Origin: CAYQPF01 sp964419225 | GTDB taxonomy: Bacteria; Cloacimonadota; Cloacimonadia; Cloacimonadales; CAYQPF01 | NCBI GenBank assembly: GCA_964419225.1 | Contig: CAYQPF010000058.1 | Location: forward strand, 1-27,938 | Length of the DNA: 27,938 nucleotides | Direction of reading: 5' to 3' | Shown here: positions 7,205 to 13,137 of the stretch, piece after piece | Layout: each line of letters begins with the position of its first letter | How positions within the stretch are numbered: the stretch's first letter is position 1 | Notes under the pieces: model-generated | Told to the model about the DNA's origin: nothing | What the model saw: only the letters and a program-made list of their open reading frames with translations | The model's database searches: none | Translations under genes and position numbers: made by a program

Positions 7205-7607
7205 ATGAATATTTATGCCGATACAAGAAAGGTGAAGCTACCAGGTTAATAGTAGGAGTGACAGGATATCTAGTGGATATGAGAGGGACGGATAAAGATA
7301 ATCCGATAGAAGTACTGGACATTAACGGGGAAGCAATATTGAAGGTTTTACCAGAATTGATTTTTAAGGTGGAAGAGTCAGTAGAGATAGTCAAAGAGCC
7401 GGAAAAACCGAAACAAAAGAAAAAGAAGCGAAAAAGAATCAATGGAAAAAGTTAGCATTCCAGGTAGGAGGAGCAGGATTGGGTCTGTTACTGGCACCAG
7501 TCACGGGAGGAAGTTCTTTGGCGATGATGGGAATGGGCAGCGGATTAGGTAATATTATCGGTGGATTAATAACAAATGACTGGAATCTGCCATGCAAGAC
7601 TGTATAG
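7205..7607 (+). pseudogene. Decayed small gene copy 2 and glycine-rich downstream segment
   Basis: A strong AGGAGGA site precedes ATG 7205. The frame reads MNIYADTRKVK, then a one-base loss relative to copy 1 breaks it. The shifted frame continues TRLIVGVTGYLVDMRGTDKD, NPIEVLDINGEAILKVLPEL and a Lys-rich tail to 7455. A further shift near the A-rich stretch at ~7430 leads into a hydrophobic Gly-rich frame (7443-7607: WKKLAFQVGGAGLGLLLAPV, then GMGSGLGNIIGGLI). Either one gene with two frameshifts or two former overlapping genes. No family recognised. Confidence 0.65.
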
Positions 7608-7645
7608 TACAATATCCTCCTATTCCGATAATGCCCAGTTAAAAG

Positions 7646-7810
7646 ATGAAATGGAATTATCAAAAGCAGTGGAACGAGGCACTACCAGGAATGCTGCAAA
7701 AACTCTTTGATATTAATAACCCGTATAATAACGAACTCTGGCAATTGAATATAAAACTGAGAATGGGAGATATGAAGGGAATATTGGAGTTTCTGAGGAA
7801 TTTAAAGTAA
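7646..7810 (+). CDS. Small ORF, 54 aa, before hairpin element R5
   Basis: Reads MKWNYQKQWNEALPGMLQKL, then FDINNPYNNELWQLNIKLRM, then GDMKGILEFLRNLK. It is Asn/Trp/Leu-rich and probably helical; no family recognised. The frame is intact from ATG to TAA, but the ribosome site is weak. It ends six bases before the leader of element R5 copy B, a position like that of the remnant at 2842-3105 before copy A. It could be the surviving last gene of the decayed module. Confidence 0.4.
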   Translation: MKWNYQKQWNEALPGMLQKLFDINNPYNNELWQLNIKLRMGDMKGILEFLRNLK

Positions 7811-7816
7811 AGGAAG

Positions 7817-7885
7817 AGATCTTTAGAGTTGCATAAGTGAGGGAGTGAAATATACTCCCAGAGCAAAAACCCTCCGGGAGTATAT
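7817..7885 (+). repeat. Conserved leader plus 10-bp hairpin (R5), copy B
   Basis: Leader 7817-7849/50 is 31/34 identical to copy A, differing only in a CAA to TTG block. It is followed by a perfect hairpin: ATATACTCCC (7850-7859), a 16-base loop, GGGAGTATAT (7876-7885). Stem sequence and loop differ from copy A while length and pairing are kept. The loop contains CCCTCC, which could pair with GAGGGAG in the leader. It lies just beyond the stop of the TIR-radical SAM gene on the other strand. Confidence 0.8.
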
Positions 7886-7895
7886 ACACGAAAAT

Positions 7896-10751
7896 TTAAG
7901 CATTATCTGATTTTACTATCAAATACAATTTATCCAAATTTCCAGAAAAAACGTCGATTTCTCTGATTAGTTTTTCTACTTCATTTCGATTTGCCTCAGT
8001 TAAAGTATGAGAAGTCAAATATTTTTTTAGGAAACTCGAATCAGTTTTAACACAAAGTATATCATTTAACTCTACTTTTGTACATTTAACAATATCTGAA
8101 TCATCATAACTCGAGAGTTTATCTAAATAATTGCACAAATTTATATCTACAGCACGAAATATTAATTCATTAAGGATATAATTAAGATATTCTTGATCTG
8201 TTAAATAACCTTTATTTGAAAAAATTTCTCGAACTCGAGATAATTTAATAGTAGCTTCAAGACTTTGATCTAAAGCTAATTCAAGAAGACCCATTCTTAT
8301 CAAACTTGCATAGAAATCAGATTTTAACTCAATAGAATAATGAAAACATGTATGAGCTTTATATCCTTCATTAATAACTCCTGTATTAAACTCATTGTTG
8401 AAAAAAAGCTTCATTGAATTGTATCCCTCGCTAAAGAGAATAGAAAACCTAGTAGAAGACTTATCGATAGTTGAATAGAAGAGGGCTTTTTGCCGATAAT
8501 TTGAAGAAAAGATATCTTGAGGATTTTTTTTTGAATATGATGAAGATAAAGTTTTATAAATCTCAGACCTTATATTTTTATAAAGAGCTAAGAAGAAATT
8601 ATCTATATCAACCGGATTATTTAATACTCCATCGCATATTGTTTTGGCATTTTCTAAATATAGTATTGCTTTATCATGATCACCATCTTTATTGAAAATA
8701 TATCCTTTAATATAGCTTAAAAAACTCGAAGACAATACATTCTCCTCAGAAACAATTCCATCCAAATAAGATAATACTACAGAACCGTTTTCATTTTCTA
8801 AAGCTAATGTACTAATACAATATGTAGAAACATTTAAAAAATCATAAGAAAAAGCATCTTTATAATACAGGCAATCTATCAAGTGCTGGGCTAAACCCTT
8901 TATTATTAAAGTATTAACATTAGACAATAAGGATTCATCAAAACACATAATTATAACAAAAAGGAAATTTAGACTCAAAATACATTTGTTTTCAAATATC
9001 ATATTTTTATTTTCAATATTCGAAATATTGTAACTTTTAATATATATATTTTTCACTAAACCAATAGACATTTTGAATGAAAATTTAAGTTTTTCTATAA
9101 CATCATTCTCTAAATATATTTTTGTAAAAAAAGATCTATCATACATAAATTCATATATTAAATTTTTCCATATACCTAATTGACTTCCACTATCATTTCT
9201 AATTCCAATGTTCCTTAAAAAAGATTCTAAATCAAAATATAGATCAGGTATAAGCTTACTAACTTCATCTATATTGATATTATTATTCAATAATCGTACA
9301 ATAAATGGAAAATGACAGTAAAATGAAACAAAATGATATTGTGTTTTTATTAATACTGATAAAGCATGCAAAGGTTTTTTACTATCAATATGATAATAGG
9401 AATATATGGAATTGAAATTAGAATCCCATTTCCTACACATTCTAATCCTACCATCTGAGGCAACAGCAATATCCTTTTCTCTTGCACAAGAAAAACATCT
9501 TGTTACTAAATCACCATGAAAATCACAATTGACTTTAATAAATTCTATTTGAAGATTTTCATATTTGACTATAAGTTTTCTATAATTAGTACTATTATTA
9601 TTTAAAAATGACAAATTTTTATCTTCAACCCAACTTTTGGCAATTTTAAATAAATCAAAATCTGTGTTTGGAATTTGAGCAAATTTCTGAATAAAAGCAA
9701 TTCCAATAATTTGATTTCCTGATTTGCCTAAGCCAAAATTAACATTTAGATATTTGATATAATCATCTATTTTTAATGAGTCTCTATCATAAACAACTGT
9801 ATTAAAACGAATTTTTATGGTTGTCATTTTTAATAAGTTTTTTATGTTTGATATAACTTTTTCAAAATATTGTTTCTCAGAAACCTTTATTATACTGAAA
9901 TCGAAAGGATTTAAGCTGATATGAATATCATCAATCACATTATTTAGAGATGCAATATTATTATTATTTAAAAGCCAGGCATTGGTAACCAATAAAGTTT
10001 TATGAGGATTAATAGTTATAAATGATTTCCAATGATCAAACCCACTTGAAAAACCTGCTTTAAGTGGTTCTCCTCCTGTTAATACAAAATAAATATTTGG
10101 TTTTGGGCAAATATTTTCAGATTCCATGGATTTAATATTTACTAGCAATTCTTTAAGTAGTAAATAATCATTTTGCCCGGTTTCATTTAAATCAAATTCA
10201 TCATTATGACACCAAGGGCATTCCTGAGTACAATCTTTAGATATTTGAATACGAATTCTTCTGATTGGATAATATACTTCATTTACGAGGGAAATCTGAT
10301 TATCTAATAAAGGAATTTGTGATGAATCAGACAAATGAATTTTAAGTTCATTAATAATTTCATCATTTTGAGTATCCCAGCATAAATATTTCTTTTGACT
10401 TAGAATTGGAAACTTGTCTATTATTTTGCGTATTGACATTGAATCACCAACTAATAATGGCAATACTTTAAGTTTACCAGAAGAAAACTCTTGGTTCAAA
10501 AAAATAAACAATTCAGCTTGTGGCCAATTTTTCTCTATGAAAGATTTTGAAAGAATCACGACAGTAAATGTAGAATTTCTTAGTCCATCATTTACTTTTG
10601 AAATAATGCTATCTCCCCATTTGATTTCTGCTTCATCTAACCAACAGCTAATATGATTTTCATTTAACAATCTTGAAAGAGGAATTGCAACACCTTGTTT
10701 ATCTTCACTTGCATGACAAATGAAAATATCTTTTTTAACTGAGTTTTCCAC
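7896..10751 (-). CDS. TIR - radical SAM (MoaA-like twitch) - helical-repeat protein
   Basis: I start at GTG 10749-10751, with AGGAG five bases upstream; the frame extends five codons to a TTG. The protein has 951 residues. Residues ~7-140 form a TIR domain (DIFICHASEDK, CWLDEAEIKWGDS) with a Glu at ~80 in WPQAEL, the catalytic position of TIR NADases. Residues ~165-400 form a radical SAM core with Cys174-x3-Cys178-x2-Cys181 (CTQECPWC) and TGGEP at ~225-229. Cys409, 419, 422 and 439, with ASDGRIRMC, resemble the second 4Fe-4S site of MoaA/twitch proteins. The last ~500 residues are helical, with a TPR-like segment near 690-735. It stands alone on the minus strand within the island. Role unknown; immunity is inferred from the TIR domain and context. 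Confidence 0.9.
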   Translation of the reverse strand: MENSVKKDIFICHASEDKQGVAIPLSRLLNENHISCWLDEAEIKWGDSIISKVNDGLRNSTFTVVILSKSFIEKNWPQAELFIFLNQEFSSGKLKVLPLLVGDSMSIRKIIDKFPILSQKKYLCWDTQNDEIINELKIHLSDSSQIPLLDNQISLVNEVYYPIRRIRIQISKDCTQECPWCHNDEFDLNETGQNDYLLLKELLVNIKSMESENICPKPNIYFVLTGGEPLKAGFSSGFDHWKSFITINPHKTLLVTNAWLLNNNNIASLNNVIDDIHISLNPFDFSIIKVSEKQYFEKVISNIKNLLKMTTIKIRFNTVVYDRDSLKIDDYIKYLNVNFGLGKSGNQIIGIAFIQKFAQIPNTDFDLFKIAKSWVEDKNLSFLNNNSTNYRKLIVKYENLQIEFIKVNCDFHGDLVTRCFSCAREKDIAVASDGRIRMCRKWDSNFNSIYSYYHIDSKKPLHALSVLIKTQYHFVSFYCHFPFIVRLLNNNINIDEVSKLIPDLYFDLESFLRNIGIRNDSGSQLGIWKNLIYEFMYDRSFFTKIYLENDVIEKLKFSFKMSIGLVKNIYIKSYNISNIENKNMIFENKCILSLNFLFVIIMCFDESLLSNVNTLIIKGLAQHLIDCLYYKDAFSYDFLNVSTYCISTLALENENGSVVLSYLDGIVSEENVLSSSFLSYIKGYIFNKDGDHDKAILYLENAKTICDGVLNNPVDIDNFFLALYKNIRSEIYKTLSSSYSKKNPQDIFSSNYRQKALFYSTIDKSSTRFSILFSEGYNSMKLFFNNEFNTGVINEGYKAHTCFHYSIELKSDFYASLIRMGLLELALDQSLEATIKLSRVREIFSNKGYLTDQEYLNYILNELIFRAVDINLCNYLDKLSSYDDSDIVKCTKVELNDILCVKTDSSFLKKYLTSHTLTEANRNEVEKLIREIDVFSGNLDKLYLIVKSDNA

Positions 10752-10839
10752 TATATCTCCTAACAATAATCTTTTAGATTAAATATTTTTCTTACCATAA
10801 GCTTTTACAATCAAATCCTTAACTTGAAACCTCAAATTG

Positions 10840-10869
10840 TTCATACTCGAATTGCCTATGATTAGTCAA
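10840..10869 (-). promoter_or_regulatory. Candidate promoter of the TIR-radical SAM gene
   Basis: On the minus strand TTGACT (10864-10869) is separated by 18 bases from TATGAA (10840-10845), about 90 bases upstream of the GTG start. The -35 context TTTTTCTCTTGACT resembles that of 3210-3220 and 5557-5567. Confidence 0.4.
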
Positions 10870-10996
10870 GAGAAAAATCAAGCATCTCATTATAATTAAA
10901 TTCAAAATGGCAAACAAATGAAATCAAAATAATACAGTTTTCATTTAGTATCTGATATTAATAACATCAAGTAATTATTAAAAACGAATTAATAAA

Positions 10997-11125
10997 TTGG
11001 GAGAAAAACATGAACACAAAAAAGTGTATGGATTTGACAGGGGGATGGTGAATGTCCCGGTCAATAATGAGTATAGCCAGTCCGTTGAGATCAGCAATAT
11101 GGAGATCAAGAGGATTGAGGAATAA
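10997..11125 (+). pseudogene. Short protein-like remnant
   Basis: A 42-codon frame from TTG 10997 that includes KVYGFDRGMVNVPVNNEYSQ and ends EISNMEIKRIEE. An ATG with GGGAG upstream (11010) reads a different frame that stops after 13 codons, suggesting a frameshift just after a former start. It resembles the decayed small genes at 5619 and 7205 in style, not in sequence. Confidence 0.3.
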
Positions 11126-11323
11126 GAGTCCAAATACGAAACACAGTACATACTAGAGGACTAGCAGAAGGATCGCTGAAAAGGTTGTGCCACCTTCGGA
11201 ATTTATTCATGCCCCTTTCAGGGATATTGATAAAATGAATAAAGCGATCAAGAATGATGAGGAGATTGAACCCGAACAATGCAGTAGATTCTTTGTGTCT
11301 GAGATAATCTTTTGAATTTGGAT

Positions 11324-11435
11324 GACTTCCACACTCACTCAAAATATATATTATATGTAATCGCTCGTATGTAAGTCACCATTCTTCAAAATCTTCGACT
11401 CATTCAACAAACCTCCACAGCATCATCCGGGTTGA
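11324..11435 (+). repeat. Direct repeat R7, copy A
   Basis: About 110 bases alignable with 12879-12993: GACTT, CTCACTCA, ATATAT...TTATAT, CATTCTTCA, ATCTTCGAC, CAAAC and ATCCGGGTT occur in the same order and spacing. Both copies have the same orientation and flank the membrane-protein gene and integrase remnant. A frame running on from this copy (11431-11529) reads VEVKNWETWKTILLVGKPYY then WWFGGGRKTGRK to a stop. Confidence 0.65.
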
Positions 11436-11532
11436 AGTTAAGAACTGGGAAACCTGGAAGACAATACTACTGGTGGGAAAACCGTATTATTGGTGGTTTG
11501 GAGGGGGAAGGAAGACGGGTAGGAAATAGAGA

Positions 11533-11573
11533 TTGACAAAAATACATGGATATCTCTTATTAAGTCATAAGAG
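11533..11573 (+). promoter_or_regulatory. TTGACA plus 7-bp palindrome upstream of the membrane gene
   Basis: A perfect TTGACA (11533-11538) is followed 15 bases later by the inverted repeat CTCTTAT (11554-11560) / ATAAGAG (11567-11573), which covers the place where a -10 would be (no good -10 hexamer is seen). The arrangement suits a -35 with a repressor site over the -10, or a hairpin in the leader; it starts 112 bases before the ATG. Confidence 0.35.
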
Positions 11574-11644
11574 AATAAAAAGGTGAAATGGGAAATTGAA
11601 AGAATGATAAACATATAAAGTAAATGCATAAAAGGAGGTAATTC

Positions 11645-12418
11645 ATGAATTTTAAACTGCGATTTGGTGAATTTATTGGAATTTTGATTCCAGGACTCGT
11701 CCTTATACTTAATATTTTGATTTTTTTGTTTCCAACGTTGATTAGTAAACTTAACTTATTAGATAACTTAATAACAACTTCTATTTTCGTCATAGTAATT
11801 TCTTTTATTGTCGGTATGATTTTGAGAACATGTGCAACTGATAGTCCTGATAAAATATCTCTCTTGTTAAGAAGAAGTAGAAATAAATCAAAGTTCCCAT
11901 ACTTAAGTTGGATTTGCGAAAAATATAAAAATAGTATTCCAAGTTCATTCGATTTCATTGATATCTTAGATAAGTTATCAAAAAAAGAAAAATTTGATCA
12001 AAAAGCTTTTTTTAATGAGTGTAAGCTGATTGTTTTGAACGAATCTGAAACCTTAAAAGAAGAAGTACTATATACAGAGGGTACTTCTAGAATGATATCA
12101 GGTCTTTATTATTCAATTTTATATTTTTTTATATTCTTTTTTCTTATGTTTTTGATTCAAACATTTGGAGATTATATTCCATTTAATTATTTAAAAGTAT
12201 ATTTACTGATTGATAGTAAATTATTTGATAATTTATATCTCCCATTTCAAATTATCGCTAATATGCTAATTTTTATTCGTCTTATATATTCATACAGACA
12301 TTTAAGAGTTAAAGAAGTCTCTGTTGTCTTTACTTCATTGTTTATTATAATGAATAAAAATGTAGATCAAAAAAAAGTATTCTTAATTAATCTAAATGAA
12401 ATTTGGAAAAGAATATAG
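11645..12418 (+). CDS. Hypothetical membrane protein with N-terminal 'PG' transmembrane motif, 257 aa
   Basis: A strong AAAGGAGGT site precedes ATG 11645. Residues ~10-33 (GEFIGILIPGLVLILNILIF) and ~42-62 form a membrane hairpin. A charged cytosolic segment covers ~65-150. Two further hydrophobic segments lie at ~155-178 and ~195-220. An IPG/LPG-type first helix followed by a long cytosolic stretch is seen in several membrane proteins from variable and defence-associated loci, but I cannot name a family. It is a single gene flanked by direct repeats R7 and divergent from the TIR-radical SAM gene 0.9 kb away. Function unknown; a partner role to the TIR protein is possible but unsupported. Confidence 0.8.
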   Translation: MNFKLRFGEFIGILIPGLVLILNILIFLFPTLISKLNLLDNLITTSIFVIVISFIVGMILRTCATDSPDKISLLLRRSRNKSKFPYLSWICEKYKNSIPSSFDFIDILDKLSKKEKFDQKAFFNECKLIVLNESETLKEEVLYTEGTSRMISGLYYSILYFFIFFFLMFLIQTFGDYIPFNYLKVYLLIDSKLFDNLYLPFQIIANMLIFIRLIYSYRHLRVKEVSVVFTSLFIIMNKNVDQKKVFLINLNEIWKRI

Positions 12419-12560
12419 TAAATAATTAGAACAATAATTTTTGTTAATTTGATGTAAGTTCTCAGGTACATACTATGAGGGAGAAAACTAATCATAAATG
12501 GGAGAACTTTATCCTCCATAACCCAGATTTTCGTAGATTTAAAGAAAAAAAAATTGCAAA

Positions 12561-12599
12561 AGTTTTCGAAATGTGGCCATTTCGATTCCAATGGAGATT
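12561..12599 (+). mobile_element. Possible end of an IS21-like element (remnant)
   Basis: The string GTGGCCATTTCGATTCCAAT and flanking bases resemble the multiple terminal repeats of IS21-family elements (GTGGCCA...TTCCGAATGG type). It lies directly beside the point where the integrase homology stops, so an insertion there could explain the truncation. No istA/istB genes are present. This is pattern resemblance only. Confidence 0.25.
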
Positions 12600-12611
12600 G
12601 TAATTTAGTGG

Positions 12612-12794
12612 TATCTGTGTAGTTTGAAGCTCTCTGTGTCCCAAAAGCTTTGAGACCGTATAGATATCAATTCCCAAGGTGAGACACATTGTAGCAAAAG
12701 AATGCCTGGCACTATGGAAGGTAATCCTTTTTTCGATACCGGAATTTTCTACAAAACCCGAACTGTGCAGTAGATCTTTATAACCTGGCTGAAG
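12612..12794 (-). pseudogene. C-terminal remnant of a tyrosine recombinase (integrase)
   Basis: Sixty-one codons between a stop at 12795-12797 and 12612. They include ITFHSARHSFAT (box II His-x-x-Arg), LGIDIYTVSKLLGHRELQTT and QI, as in phage and conjugative-transposon integrases. The residue after TTQI should be the catalytic Tyr; here it is Pro, and similarity ends exactly there. The N-terminal two thirds are missing as well. The remnant points towards the left, at the opposite end of the island from the tRNA. Confidence 0.85.
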
Positions 12795-12800
12795 CTATCT

Positions 12801-12861
12801 CAGTGGGCAGTAGGCAGTGGGCAGGATGGGTAATAGTTGTTAATTGTTAGTTGTTAGTGAG
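12801..12861 (+). repeat. Short tandem repeats: GTGGGCAG/GTAGGCAG then TAGTTGT heptamers
   Basis: AGTGGGCAGTAGGCAGTGGG at 12802-12821 repeats an octamer-like unit. It is followed by heptamers TAGTTGT, TAATTGT, TAGTTGT and TAGTGAG (12834-12861). The heptamer array also occurs at 2217-2237. Confidence 0.65.
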
Positions 12862-12878
12862 GAGATACTTCGGAACAC

Positions 12879-12993
12879 AGACTTACAATCTCACTCACCA
12901 TATATTTATTATATAACCTCGTTCGATTGCAAGTCTTCATTCTTCACGATCTTCGACCCAGCTTGCAAACATCTACTGCACAATCCGGGTTTA
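12879..12993 (+). repeat. Direct repeat R7, copy B
   Basis: Diverged second copy of 11324-11435, same orientation. A frame through it reads FFTIFDPACKHLLHNPGLTW; copy A reads FKIFDSFNKPPQHHPG then stop, so both may descend from one coding sequence. Confidence 0.6.
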
Positions 12994-13137
12994 ACTTGGA
13001 GTTTTAGACTTGACTCCGTAAGATTTGCTTCTTAACCAGCCTATTGTACATTAATTTCCACTTCGTTGAAATTTGTGTTTCTTCTGTGGATAAATACCAG
13101 TCTGCTTTCTCAGGGGATGAAAAGCTTGTGTCATTAA

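Larger units (their letters stand above)
10752..11644. other. Gene-poor stretch between the TIR gene and the membrane gene
   Basis: About 890 bases holding the TIR gene promoter candidate, two short protein-like remnants (10997-11125 and 11431-11529), copy A of repeat R7 and a promoter-like site before the membrane gene. I see no intact gene. Confidence 0.6.
12419..13137. other. Gene-free stretch at the right end of the island
   Basis: Holds the IS21-like end, the integrase remnant, GTGGGCAG and TAGTTGT short repeats and copy B of R7. No intact gene. The first plainly chromosomal gene begins with the stop of the sulfatase-fold gene at 13138. Confidence 0.6.

Noticed and set aside
7171..7455. 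94-residue ORF starting at TTG 7171 as an intact gene.
   Set aside because: Comparison with the copy at 5619 shows the true start is ATG 7205 in another frame, behind AGGAGGA, and that the long frame arises through a one-base loss.
1..13130. A second copy of the tRNA-Arg 3' end as the right attachment site of the island.
   Set aside because: I searched the right part of the island by eye for the T-arm and CCA sequence and found none. The right boundary therefore stays approximate.
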